Positions 1-7,491 of a DNA stretch of 14,310 nt are shown here, piece after piece. The position numbers and the translations under genes are program-made. Source of the DNA: an uncultured Lachnospiraceae bacterium (GTDB lineage: Bacteria > Bacillota > Clostridia > Lachnospirales > Lachnospiraceae); NCBI GenBank assembly GCA_948688495.1, contig CAPQSW010000016.1, forward strand, positions 48,636-62,945. The letters run 5' to 3'. The first letter of the stretch is position 1. Each line of letters starts with the position of its first letter. The notes beneath the pieces were generated by a model. It searched no databases. It was given only the letters and a program-made list of their open reading frames with translations, and was not told where the DNA came from.

Positions 1-48
1 CATTTCTTTTAGGGATGGTGATATAAGAAAATTAAAGGAGGAAAAATT

Positions 49-771
49 ATGGCAAACATACCAACACCTCATATTGAGGCAAAAGCAGGAGATTTTGCAA
101 AAACAGTGTTAATGCCGGGGGACCCTTTGCGGGCAAAATTTATTGCAGAGACATATTTGGAGCAGGTCCGTTGCGTGAACCAGGTGCGTGGAATGCTGGC
201 TTACACCGGGACATATAAGGGCAGGGAACTTTCTGTGATGGGCTCTGGCATGGGAATGCCGTCCATTGCGATATATTCCTATGAGCTGTTTAATTTCTAT
301 GATGTGGACAATATCATCCGGGTGGGTTCTGCAGGGGCAATCCAGGATGATGTGAATGTCATGGATGTGGTAATCGGAATGGGCTCGTCTGTAGTCTCAG
401 ATTATCCGAATCAATTCGGCTGCCCTGGGCATCTGGCTGCTCTGGCGGATTATTATTTACTCAGTACTGCTGTGGAGAGCGCCAAGAAATTGGGAACAGA
501 GGTCAGGGTGGGAAATATACTCTCAGAAGATTCCTTCTATGCGGAGGGTTCCAAAGACTGCTATAAGAAGATGGGTGTGCTTGCAGTAGAAATGGAAAGC
601 GGGGCGCTCTATTTAAATGCGGCAAGAGCCGGGAAGCACGCCCTGTGTATTCTGACAATTTCTGATCACCTCTACCGCGCGGAAGAACTGACGTCCGAAC
701 AGCGGCAGATAGGATTTGGCAAAATGATAGAGATTGCCCTGGAGACGGCGGTAAGTGTTTCGGAAAAGTAA
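49..771 (+). CDS. deoD: Purine nucleoside phosphorylase, DeoD type
   Basis: A 240-residue cytoplasmic enzyme that splits purine (deoxy)nucleosides with phosphate to free base and (deoxy)ribose-1-phosphate; bacterial DeoD proteins are hexamers of about 235-240 residues, so it is full length. The DeoD signature residues are visible: the N-terminal TPHIEA (His8), MPGDPLRAK (Gly24, Arg28), RVGSAGA (Arg91, Ser94), VEMES (residues 180-184) and ISDH with catalytic Asp206; Arg219 follows in the position of E. coli Arg217. The ATG is preceded by AAAGGAGG at 34-41, seven bases upstream. The 48 bases before the start show only this ribosome binding site, so the promoter or the previous operon gene lies outside the window. 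Its product, (deoxy)ribose-1-phosphate, is the substrate of DeoB, encoded at the right end of the window. Identification is by family motifs and is secure. Confidence 0.97.
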   Translation: MANIPTPHIEAKAGDFAKTVLMPGDPLRAKFIAETYLEQVRCVNQVRGMLAYTGTYKGRELSVMGSGMGMPSIAIYSYELFNFYDVDNIIRVGSAGAIQDDVNVMDVVIGMGSSVVSDYPNQFGCPGHLAALADYYLLSTAVESAKKLGTEVRVGNILSEDSFYAEGSKDCYKKMGVLAVEMESGALYLNAARAGKHALCILTISDHLYRAEELTSEQRQIGFGKMIEIALETAVSVSEK

Positions 772-797
772 ACGGGCAGGGAAAATACGATTGAGGT

Positions 798-847
798 GAA
801 AAGGGAGAAGCTCTGACTGATTGTCAGAAACTTCCCCTTTTTCTTTT
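798..847. terminator. Bidirectional intrinsic terminator between deoD and the DUF2461 gene
   Basis: An interrupted stem has CTGAC (813-817) pairing GTCAG (823-827), GAAG (807-810) pairing CTTC (831-834), and AAAAGGG (799-805) pairing CCCTTTT (835-841). T residues continue to about 847. The A-run on the left arm gives a U-run for minus-strand transcripts. It lies between the converging deoD and DUF2461 genes, so it probably serves both. Confidence 0.85.
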
Positions 848-849
848 CC

Positions 850-1533
850 CTACCTCGTCGGCATCTTGAAATCCACAAGCGCCTTATTCAGATAGTCGTT
901 AAAAGGTTTCATAACGCGGAAAATCTCCGCTGCCTTTGTAAGAAATGCTTCCGCATCAATCAATTCCTCATCTTTTAATGGGTATTCCAGATACCAGCTC
1001 TTAAATTTGAGATATTCCGCCTGTGGATGCTCTTTGTCATATCCCGCTGGAACATTCTTTAAAGCCGTTCCCTGTACTGTGAACAGCTTTTCAAATTGCG
1101 GCTCATGGATGAGTGTTTCCCATTCTTCACCATTTTGCGTAATATAATCCCGTATCATCCTTGTGGCATCCTTAAACATATCTGCAAACAGGCCGCCGCC
1201 AAGAAAAGACTGGTTGCCGGGCTTTATCATAAGGTAATATCCGACAGGGACGGGAAGTTTGCCCTTGGAGGAAATATGTGCGCGAAACGCCGGATTATAA
1301 GGCGATTTGTCGTGGCTGAAGCGGGTATCCCTTACAATCTTAAAGGTAAGGTCTTTCGGGTTGTTGTGTAAAATGCTGCTGTCAAATTTTCCGATTTCAA
1401 GCATCAATGATTGCAATAATTCTTCAAATTCAGCGTTTGCTTTTTTGAAGTCTTCTTTATTCGCATGATACCATTCGCGGTTATTATTCATGCTCAATGT
1501 TGATAAATAGTCCACAATAAACTGTGTATTCAT
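850..1533 (-). CDS. DUF2461 (TIGR02453 family) protein
   Basis: A 227-residue protein that looks like the DUF2461/TIGR02453 family, whose biochemical role is not established. Recognised features are the N-terminal NNREWYHANKEDFK segment (an N-x-x-x-W-F/Y-x-x-N/H-K pattern), the central FKIVRDTRFSHDKSPYNP block and the following K-x-P-x-x-V-G-Y-Y run. There is no signal peptide or transmembrane segment, so it is probably cytoplasmic. The start is supported by AAAGGAG (plus-strand 1544-1550) ten bases upstream. The TAA of the preceding sigma-factor gene (1549-1551) overlaps the edge of this ribosome binding site and only 15 bp separate the two genes, so they are almost certainly cotranscribed and may be translationally coupled. 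It ends immediately beside the bidirectional terminator. The family call is from pattern memory; the function is unknown. Confidence 0.88.
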   Translation of the reverse strand: MNTQFIVDYLSTLSMNNNREWYHANKEDFKKANAEFEELLQSLMLEIGKFDSSILHNNPKDLTFKIVRDTRFSHDKSPYNPAFRAHISSKGKLPVPVGYYLMIKPGNQSFLGGGLFADMFKDATRMIRDYITQNGEEWETLIHEPQFEKLFTVQGTALKNVPAGYDKEHPQAEYLKFKSWYLEYPLKDEELIDAEAFLTKAAEIFRVMKPFNDYLNKALVDFKMPTR

Positions 1534-1548
1534 AATCTGTCGTCTCCT

Positions 1549-2400
1549 TTACGAATTCTTTATAATGGAAAGCTGTGTGGAATCTAAAAATTCCTGTATC
1601 AGATGTTTTGTGCGTTCGGGGGACTGGTAGGGCTTACAAAAGGAAAAGTCCTGTGACAGATCGTCAATATCTTCCATAGCATTTTTTACATCTATCATGG
1701 TCCCAATAGGTATTTCCGTGGCTGAAACATAGTCAAGCTGCAAGGGGTTTATTCTGTGGCTTTGTATGGCATAATTCACCCTGTCCTTACATTTGCATCT
1801 GCCGTTGCCGTATTCCCCGCAGTACTGTCCAAGAAATTCCGCCATTTTTTGGCGTATTCTGGAAAGGCGTTTGCGGTATGCTTCCGGGGTCATTTCTAAA
1901 ATTTCTCCAGCCATGCGGCTGTCAAGTTTAAACATCGTGCCCAGGATGAAAATGCATCTGCTTTCCATATCAAGGCATTGCAGCATCACGTTGGTACAGG
2001 AAAGTTTTAATTCTTCCGCCAAAAGATCCTTGTCCACATTTTGCGTGGAATCTGGCACATCCTGTATTTTGGCGTTTTGTATGTCATCTCCATAAAACTC
2101 AAAACTTAACGGATGGTGGGCAAACATATGCTTCTTGTAATTTTTTAGATGATTTGTGGCAATACGGAATACCCAGGTCGTGAATGCGCTTTCACCTCTG
2201 AAAGAGGAAAGATGTGTAATCATCTTCAGTAAAATGTCCTGCGTAGCGTCCTGTGCATCTGCAAATGTACCAAGCATCCGCAATGATAAATTAAATACCA
2301 TATCCTGAACACCTGTAACAAGCATTTCAAGGGCCTGTTTATCCCCTGCTGTGGCCTTGTCAATCAAAGACTGCCATTCTTCTTTTGATTTTTTATTCAT
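1549..2400 (-). CDS. RNA polymerase sigma factor, sigma-70/ECF-like, with Cys-containing C-terminal extension
   Basis: A 283-residue sigma factor. Region 2 lies at about residues 25-90, with DATQDILLKM followed by FRGESAFTTWVFRIATN, the -10-recognition helix typical of ECF factors. Region 4 lies at about 130-190, with a helix-turn-helix around MAGEILEMTPEAYRKRLSRIRQ. There is no sigma-3 domain between them. Classical ECF factors stop near residue 190, but this one continues for about 93 residues, including a C-x7-C-x-C cluster (Cys194, Cys202, Cys204) and further Cys at 255. Such tails could act as a regulatory or metal-binding module; that is inference. The start has AGGAGG (plus-strand 2409-2414, read in reverse) eight bases upstream. 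No anti-sigma gene adjoins it; the partner is a DUF2461 gene 15 bp downstream. The regulon is unknown. Confidence 0.93.
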   Translation of the reverse strand: MNKKSKEEWQSLIDKATAGDKQALEMLVTGVQDMVFNLSLRMLGTFADAQDATQDILLKMITHLSSFRGESAFTTWVFRIATNHLKNYKKHMFAHHPLSFEFYGDDIQNAKIQDVPDSTQNVDKDLLAEELKLSCTNVMLQCLDMESRCIFILGTMFKLDSRMAGEILEMTPEAYRKRLSRIRQKMAEFLGQYCGEYGNGRCKCKDRVNYAIQSHRINPLQLDYVSATEIPIGTMIDVKNAMEDIDDLSQDFSFCKPYQSPERTKHLIQEFLDSTQLSIIKNS

Positions 2401-2483
2401 AGATTTTACCTCCTATTTTATAAGACAACATTCCTTTGTCCGTGTGACAGAAAATAATTATTTTTTTACAATACTTATAAAAT

Positions 2484-2512
2484 AGTATAGACATCTGAAG
2501 AAATGGATTCAA
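2484..2512 (-). promoter_or_regulatory. Candidate sigma-A promoter for the sigma-factor/DUF2461 operon
   Basis: Read on the minus strand: TTGAAT (plus 2507-2512), a 17-bp spacer, then TATACT (plus 2484-2489). This is a 4/6 and 5/6 match to consensus at ideal spacing, placing transcription start about 75 bp upstream of the sigma-factor ATG. A weaker alternative, TTGTCT-16-TATACT, lies at plus 2541-2568. Confidence 0.5.
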
Positions 2513-2520
2513 GTATTGTC

Positions 2521-2548
2521 ACAAAGAAATCTTTTGTAAAAGTATAAT
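2521..2548 (+). promoter_or_regulatory. Candidate promoter/operator region of the hexuronate operon
   Basis: A perfect TATAAT lies at 2543-2548, about 60 bp before the symporter ATG. No good -35 box lies at 16-18 bp; the nearest, TTGTCA (2516-2521), is 21 bp away. An inverted repeat ACAAA (2521-2525)/TTTGT (2533-2537) occupies the -35 zone. A promoter that depends on a bound activator, or is blocked by a repressor, fits this but is inference. Confidence 0.4.
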
Positions 2549-2608
2549 TTCTACTCGTTTGCAGACAATAGGTATAAATATGTGTATTTTTTACCTGGAG
2601 GTAATGAT

Positions 2609-4024
2609 ATGAGTCAGATAAACAATAAAAAGCCTTTTGGCATGAAAGATAAGCTGGGGTACATGTTTGGAGATTTTGGAAACGATTTTACCTTTATTTT
2701 TGCAAGCTCTTTTTTGATGGTATTCTATACAAATGTGCTGGGGATTGATCCTAAGATGGTAGGTATCCTCTTTGTTGTGGCAAGAGTTGTGGACGCTTTT
2801 ACGGACATTGGAATGGGGCGTATTGTAGACCGGCTGCCAGCATCTAAGGATGGGAAATTCCGTCCATGGCTGAAACGCATCTGCATTCCGGTATCATTTG
2901 CCAGTTTTCTTATGTATCAGTCTGTACTCGCACAGGCATCTATGAGTGTGAAAATCATTTATATGTTTATCACATACATTCTGTGGGGTTCCCTGATGTA
3001 TACGGCAATCAATATCCCGTATGGGTCCATGGCGTCAGCCATTACGGAAAATCCCAGACAACGGGCGGAGCTTTCTACCTTCCGCTCTATGGGCGCGACT
3101 TTTGCGAGCGTGGTCATTATGGTGGTTGCGCCAATGATCGTCTATTATACAGATGAAAATGGCAATCAGATTGTAAGCGGCAAGAATTTTACGATCATTG
3201 CCGGAGTGTTTGCCGTACTTGCGGTAATTTGTTATATCTTGTGCTATCAAATGACAACGGAGCGTGTGAAGATCGAGAAAAAAGAAGAAGGAAAAATGCC
3301 GGGAATGGGGGAAACAGTCCGAACACTGGTGACAAACCGTGCGCTGCTTGCCATTATTGCGGCGGCTATCTTCCTGCTGCTGAGTTCCTTGATGGTGCAG
3401 TCCATGAATAACTATCTCTTTGCGGAGTGGTTTAAAAATACCAGTGCTCTTTCGGTTATGGGATTTGTAGGGGTTCCTACATCCCTGATATTGGCGGCAT
3501 TTACCGGGAAAATCACAGAGCGTTTCGGTAAGAAGGAAGCTGGCGCAGCGGGTATGCTGTTCACAGGAATTATTTTTATTTTGTTATTCTTTTTTAAAGT
3601 GAAAAATCCCTGGGTCTATGTGATTATCACCTTTTTTGCCAATTTTGGCATGTATTATTTCAACATGGTAGTGTGGGCTTATATCACGGATGTGATTGAT
3701 TATCAGGAAGTGAAAAGCGGGAATCGCGAGGACGGTACCGTTTATGGCGTTTATTCCTTTGCAAGAAAGATTGGACAGGCGCTGGCAGGAGGAATCAGCG
3801 GTTTTGCGCTGTCGGCAATCGGTTATGTGTCGGAACCGGGAGCTGTACAGACAGATGCTGTGCGTGTGGGCATTTATAATATTGCTACCATCTTTCCAGG
3901 TATCTGCTACGTCATTGTTGCTTTGATTTTGATTTTTGCATATCCGCTGGGCAGGCGCGTGGTGGAGAAAAATGGAGAAACCCTCGCCAGGCGCAGGAAG
4001 GCAGAGGCGGATGGAAACGTATAG
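2609..4024 (+). CDS. GPH-family sugar:cation symporter, probable hexuronide/hexuronate transporter
   Basis: A 471-residue polytopic membrane protein of the glycoside-pentoside-hexuronide (GPH) branch of the MFS, related to MelB, UidB and YicJ. Family marks are the N-terminal GYMFGDFGNDF, the first-loop D-A-x-x-D motif (Asp62, Asp66) preceded by Arg59, matching the cation-binding Arg52/Asp55/Asp59 region of MelB, the GKFRPW loop, and EDGTVYGVYSFARKIGQAL near the last third. About twelve hydrophobic segments fit the family. MelB has Asn between the two Asp residues where this protein has Thr65, so the coupling ion cannot be stated. The ATG at 2609 is chosen over an in-frame ATG at 2582 because GGAGGT (2597-2602) sits six bases before it. 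As first gene of an operon with uxuA, a reductase and uxaC, it probably imports glucuronate or a glucuronide; the substrate is inferred from context. Confidence 0.9.
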   Translation: MSQINNKKPFGMKDKLGYMFGDFGNDFTFIFASSFLMVFYTNVLGIDPKMVGILFVVARVVDAFTDIGMGRIVDRLPASKDGKFRPWLKRICIPVSFASFLMYQSVLAQASMSVKIIYMFITYILWGSLMYTAINIPYGSMASAITENPRQRAELSTFRSMGATFASVVIMVVAPMIVYYTDENGNQIVSGKNFTIIAGVFAVLAVICYILCYQMTTERVKIEKKEEGKMPGMGETVRTLVTNRALLAIIAAAIFLLLSSLMVQSMNNYLFAEWFKNTSALSVMGFVGVPTSLILAAFTGKITERFGKKEAGAAGMLFTGIIFILLFFFKVKNPWVYVIITFFANFGMYYFNMVVWAYITDVIDYQEVKSGNREDGTVYGVYSFARKIGQALAGGISGFALSAIGYVSEPGAVQTDAVRVGIYNIATIFPGICYVIVALILIFAYPLGRRVVEKNGETLARRRKAEADGNV

Positions 4025-4054
4025 TATCTGCACGTCAGGGACTTGTAGCAGATA
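4025..4054 (+). other. Intercistronic hairpin between symporter and uxuA
   Basis: A perfect 7-bp inverted repeat, TATCTGC (4025-4031) and GCAGATA (4048-4054), starts directly after the symporter stop codon. It has a 16-nt loop and no T-run, so it is not a terminator. It may affect mRNA processing or 3'-end stability between the transporter and enzyme genes. Confidence 0.4.
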
Positions 4055-4094
4055 GAAGGTATGGAGAAACAATTCTATATTTAGGAGGGAATTT

Positions 4095-5159
4095 ATGGAG
4101 AGAATGAAGTTATCTTTCCGGTGGTATGGAGAAGATGATAAGGTGACATTAAAGGATATCCGGCAGATTCCGGGAATGCATTCCGTAGTGACAGCCGTAT
4201 ATGATGTTCCACCCGGCGAGGTGTGGCCAGAATCTTCCATTCAGGAGCTGAAAAGGCAGATTGAAAAGGCAGGACTTCACTTTGAGGTAGTGGAGAGTAT
4301 TCCGGTGCATGAGGACATCAAATTAGGGAAGCGGGAGCGTGAGAAGTATATTGAAAATTATTGTGAGAATATACGGCGTGTGGCGGCAGCAGGGGTGAAA
4401 TGCATCTGCTATAATTTCATGCCGGTGTTTGACTGGACGAGAACACAGTTGGACCATGAGCTCTCCGACGGTTCCACTTCCCTGGTATATTATCAGGAAC
4501 AGGTGGACGCAGTGAATCCTTTAGAGAGTGACAGCGATTTGACGCTGCCGGGATGGGATTCCAGTTATAGCAGGGAAGAATTAAGAGAGGTTGTGTCTGA
4601 GTATCAGGCAATGACAGAAGAAGATTTGTGGGAAAACTTAAAATATTTTCTGGAGCGGATCATACCGGTTGCCGCTGATTGCAGCGTGAATATGGCAATT
4701 CATGAGGACGACCCCTGCTGGAGCATTTTCGGATTGCCGCGGATTATCACCTGTGAAGAAAATTTGGATCGTTTTTTAAAATTGGTGGATGATTCACACA
4801 ATGGAATAACATTGTGCACCGGTTCCCTGGGGTGTTCCTGCCGGAATGATGTGGTAAAGATGGCAAAAAAATATGCTGCCCAGGGGAGGATTCATTTTGT
4901 CCATATGCGCAATGTCAAGGTGCTGGAAAATGGATTTGAGGAGCGTGCGCATCTGTCTGAATGCGGATCCCTGGATATGTATGAGATTATGAAGGCCTTG
5001 TATGATCATGGATTTTCTGGTTATATCCGCCCGGATCACGGCAGGATGATCTGGGGAGAGACCGGGCGGCCGGGCTATGGTTTATACGACCGTGCGTTGG
5101 GCGCCACATATTTGAACGGTTTATGGGAGGCAATTGAGAAAGGAGCGAAGAGAAGATGA
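4095..5159 (+). CDS. uxuA: Mannonate dehydratase
   Basis: A 354-residue cytoplasmic enzyme that dehydrates D-mannonate to 2-keto-3-deoxy-D-gluconate. It is a UxuA-family TIM-barrel protein, close in length to the roughly 350-360-residue Gram-positive members and shorter than E. coli UxuA (394). Visible family blocks are the N-terminal SFRWYG, YNFMPVFDWTRT (107-117), AIHEDDP with metal-ligand His203, LCTGSLG with Cys241, IHFVHMRN with His267/His270, and IRPDHGRMIW with Asp314; the His, Cys, His, Asp set matches the known Mn-binding ligands of the family. AGGAGGG (4083-4089) lies five bases before the ATG. It is 70 bp downstream of the symporter gene, and its TGA overlaps the ATG of the next gene (ATGA), indicating translational coupling with the reductase that supplies its substrate. 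Confidence 0.97.
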   Translation: MERMKLSFRWYGEDDKVTLKDIRQIPGMHSVVTAVYDVPPGEVWPESSIQELKRQIEKAGLHFEVVESIPVHEDIKLGKREREKYIENYCENIRRVAAAGVKCICYNFMPVFDWTRTQLDHELSDGSTSLVYYQEQVDAVNPLESDSDLTLPGWDSSYSREELREVVSEYQAMTEEDLWENLKYFLERIIPVAADCSVNMAIHEDDPCWSIFGLPRIITCEENLDRFLKLVDDSHNGITLCTGSLGCSCRNDVVKMAKKYAAQGRIHFVHMRNVKVLENGFEERAHLSECGSLDMYEIMKALYDHGFSGYIRPDHGRMIWGETGRPGYGLYDRALGATYLNGLWEAIEKGAKRR

Positions 5160-6004
5160 GTGTACCATTTAAAATTGATTTGAGTGGAAAAGTAGCAGTG
5201 GTGACAGGGGCGGGAGGTATTTTATGTTCCTCTATGGCAGATGCGCTTGCAGAGTGCGGCGCGAAGGTTGCCTTGCTGGATTTGAATGAGGAGGCTGCAA
5301 AGCAGAGTGCGGACAAAATCGCGGCAGTAGGAAAGATTGCCAGGGGATACCAGGCAAATGTACTGGAAAAAGACAGTCTGAAAGCAGCACATGAAAAGAT
5401 TTTAGAGGAACTTGGAGCCTGTGACATTTTAATCAATGGGGCTGGAGGAAACCACCCCCGAGCTACCACAGATAAAGAGCATTTTTCCGTAGGAGATTTG
5501 AAGGAGGATGTCAAGACGTTTTTTGATTTGGAGCAGAGCGGTGTAGAATTTGTATTTAACTTAAATTTTATCGGCACGCTGCTTCCTACCCAGGAATTTG
5601 CCAGGGATATGGTAGGTAAGAAAGAATGCAATATTTTAAATATATCTTCGATGAATGCTTATACGCCCCTGACAAAAATTCCGGCATACAGCGGGGCGAA
5701 GGCGGCAGTCAGCAATTTTACCCAATGGCTTGCAGTGCATTTTGCCAAAGAAGGGATACGGGTCAACGCCTTAGCGCCTGGATTTTTTGTCACAAATCAG
5801 AACGAACGCCTGCTATACCGTGAGGATGGGAGTCCGACCGAGCGTACTGGAAAAATCCTTGCGGCAACCCCGATGAACCGTTTCGGGAAAACGGAAGAAC
5901 TGATAGGCAGCGTATTGTTTTTGCTGAACGAAGAAGCGGCAGGTTTCATTACGGGTGTGGTGCTTCCCATTGACGGCGGTTTCTCCGCTTACTCTGGGGT
6001 ATAG
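5156..6004 (+). CDS. SDR-family D-mannonate oxidoreductase (fructuronate reductase)
   Basis: A 282-residue short-chain dehydrogenase/reductase. The Rossmann glycine motif is VTGAGGI (residues 16-22), with Asp42 after the second strand favouring NAD(H); ILINGAGG (91-98) corresponds to the NNAG motif, and the catalytic set Asn137, Ser164/Ser165, Tyr178 and Lys182 (YSGAK) is complete. PGFF and the C-terminal TGVVLPIDGGF are typical SDR endings. Between uxuA and uxaC, its expected reaction is reversible NADH-dependent reduction of D-fructuronate to D-mannonate, as for Bacillus subtilis YjmF, an SDR that replaces the unrelated long-chain UxuB of enterobacteria. The ATG overlaps the uxuA stop; AAAGGAG (5139-5145) precedes it by ten bases. 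The SDR family is certain; substrate is assigned from context. Gluconate 5-dehydrogenase-like annotation is a likely alternative from automated tools. Confidence 0.9.
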   Translation: MSVPFKIDLSGKVAVVTGAGGILCSSMADALAECGAKVALLDLNEEAAKQSADKIAAVGKIARGYQANVLEKDSLKAAHEKILEELGACDILINGAGGNHPRATTDKEHFSVGDLKEDVKTFFDLEQSGVEFVFNLNFIGTLLPTQEFARDMVGKKECNILNISSMNAYTPLTKIPAYSGAKAAVSNFTQWLAVHFAKEGIRVNALAPGFFVTNQNERLLYREDGSPTERTGKILAATPMNRFGKTEELIGSVLFLLNEEAAGFITGVVLPIDGGFSAYSGV

Positions 6005-6008
6005 TGTT

Positions 6009-7439
6009 ATGGGAAAAATAAAATTTTTAGATGAGGACTTCCTGCTTTCTACAAAGACAGCCAGAGAACTGTATCATGATTATGCAGAGAAACTACCGAT
6101 TATAGATTATCATTGCCATATCAGTCCAAGAGAGATCGCAGAAGACTGGCAGTTTGACAATATGACCCAGGTATGGCTTGCGGCGGACCATTATAAGTGG
6201 AGGCAGATGCGGAGCAATGGCGTGGAGGAAAGATATATTACCGGGGATGCAACAGACTATGAAAAATTTTGTAAGTGGGCTGAGACTTTGGAGAAGGCCA
6301 TCGGAAATCCGCTGTATCACTGGAGCCATATGGAGCTTTGGCGGTATATTGGTTATGAAGGCGTTCTAAATAGGGATACTGCCGGGAAAGTCTGGGAGTT
6401 GTGTGAAAGGCGGCTGGAAGAGGAAGACATGAGTGTCCGGGGCATTATGCGTGCGTCCAATGTCAGGCTGGTGTGCACCACGGATGATCCGGTCGATAGT
6501 CTGTGCTGGCATCAAATGCTTGCAAAGGACGATACGTTCCAGATTCAGGTGCTCCCTACCTTTCGGCCGGATCGCGCGCTGTCTATCGAGAAACCGGATT
6601 TTATGGAGTATATGATTCAGCTGTCAAGCGTATCTGGAATAGAAATCAAGCACTTTGATGACTGGAAAGAAGCGTTGGCAAAACGTATGGATTATTTTGC
6701 AAAAATGGGATGCCGCGTCAGCGACCATGGTCTTTTGTATATTCCCTGGGTACCGGCAGACGAAAAAGAGATTGTACGGATTTTCCATGCAGGGATACAG
6801 GGAGAGAGAATCACGAAGGAGGATGAATGGAAGTTCAAGACAGCAGCGATGCTTTGGCTGGGCAGGGAGTATGAGAGGCGTGGCTGGGTAATGCAGCTTC
6901 ATTTTGGAGTGACCAGGAATAATAATTCCAGAATGTACCGGATGCTGGGCGCTGATACGGGATTTGACGGAATTTATAACCGCGTGCCAATGACAGAGCT
7001 GTCTTCTTATCTTGATGCGCTGTGTCAGGAATATGCGCTGCCGAAAACCATTCTTTACAGCTTGAATCCGGCAGATAATGCTGCATTAGCTGTGCTGATT
7101 GGCTGTTTTCAGGAAGCAGGGACCACAGGAAAGATACAGCAGGGAAGCGCCTGGTGGTTTAATGACCATAAGCATGGAATGAGAGCGCAGATGACCTCCC
7201 TTGCAAGCCTGGGCCTTTTGGGAAACTTTATCGGCATGCTGACAGATTCCAGAAGTTTTTTGTCTTATACCCGGCATGAGTATTTCCGGCGGATTCTCTG
7301 TGATTTGATTGGCGGATGGGTAGAGCAGGGTGAATATCCGAAGGATAAGGAGTGGCTGGGCAGGCTGATTACAGATATTAGTTATAACAATGCCGTGAAG
7401 TATTTTGGATTTGAAGGATTGACTTTTTTTACTAGTTAG
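6009..7439 (+). CDS. uxaC: Glucuronate isomerase
   Basis: A 476-residue cytoplasmic amidohydrolase-fold enzyme that isomerises D-glucuronate to D-fructuronate (and D-galacturonate to D-tagaturonate). E. coli UxaC has 470 residues, so it is full length. Family features are the N-terminal IIDYHCH motif (metal-binding His35 and His37), VCTTDDP (155-161), MQLHFGVTRNNN, NPADN, WWFNDHKHGM and the conserved MLTDSRSFLSYTRHEYFRR stretch near the end. The ATG at 6009 is preferred over an in-frame ATG at 5955 inside the reductase gene because it gives the normal UxaC N-terminus and lies four bases after the reductase stop. No strong Shine-Dalgarno is visible before it (only TCTGGGGT at about 5994), so coupling to upstream translation is likely. 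It is last in the hexuronate operon; no terminator follows before the next gene. Confidence 0.97.
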   Translation: MGKIKFLDEDFLLSTKTARELYHDYAEKLPIIDYHCHISPREIAEDWQFDNMTQVWLAADHYKWRQMRSNGVEERYITGDATDYEKFCKWAETLEKAIGNPLYHWSHMELWRYIGYEGVLNRDTAGKVWELCERRLEEEDMSVRGIMRASNVRLVCTTDDPVDSLCWHQMLAKDDTFQIQVLPTFRPDRALSIEKPDFMEYMIQLSSVSGIEIKHFDDWKEALAKRMDYFAKMGCRVSDHGLLYIPWVPADEKEIVRIFHAGIQGERITKEDEWKFKTAAMLWLGREYERRGWVMQLHFGVTRNNNSRMYRMLGADTGFDGIYNRVPMTELSSYLDALCQEYALPKTILYSLNPADNAALAVLIGCFQEAGTTGKIQQGSAWWFNDHKHGMRAQMTSLASLGLLGNFIGMLTDSRSFLSYTRHEYFRRILCDLIGGWVEQGEYPKDKEWLGRLITDISYNNAVKYFGFEGLTFFTS

Positions 7440-7447
7440 TGTATACT
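7419..7447 (+). promoter_or_regulatory. Sigma-A promoter for the Cys-rich mini-protein, with a dyad over the -10
   Basis: TTGACT (7419-7424), a 17-bp spacer and TATACT (7442-7447), each 5/6 to consensus. The -35 lies inside the last codons of uxaC. Overlapping the -10 is a dyad GTTAGT (7435-7440)-GTAT-ACTAAC (7445-7450), a plausible repressor operator. Its core GTGTATAC (7439-7446) fits the GTNTANAC pattern of some GntR-family operators; the regulator is not identifiable from this window. Confidence 0.7.
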
Positions 7448-7491
7448 AACCACAACCAAAGAAAACAGCGGTCAGGAAAGGAAGATTCTAT

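Noticed and set aside
2550..2563. Possible CcpA cre site downstream of the hexuronate -10
   Set aside because: On the minus strand one half (TGCAAACG) fits, but the other half misses key positions of the cre consensus.
3584..4240. 218-codon minus-strand open frame spanning the symporter end and uxuA start
   Set aside because: It is antisense to two well-identified genes, has no ribosome binding site and its protein resembles nothing known.
4987..5631. 214-codon minus-strand open frame over uxuA/SDR
   Set aside because: It is antisense to motif-complete genes and its Ser/Pro/Ala-rich low-complexity composition is typical of a shadow.
7435..7450. DtxR/IdeR or Fur box at the mini-protein promoter
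   Set aside because: The GTTAG/CTAAC halves are spaced by six instead of one base, and there is no Fur-type GATAAT repeat.
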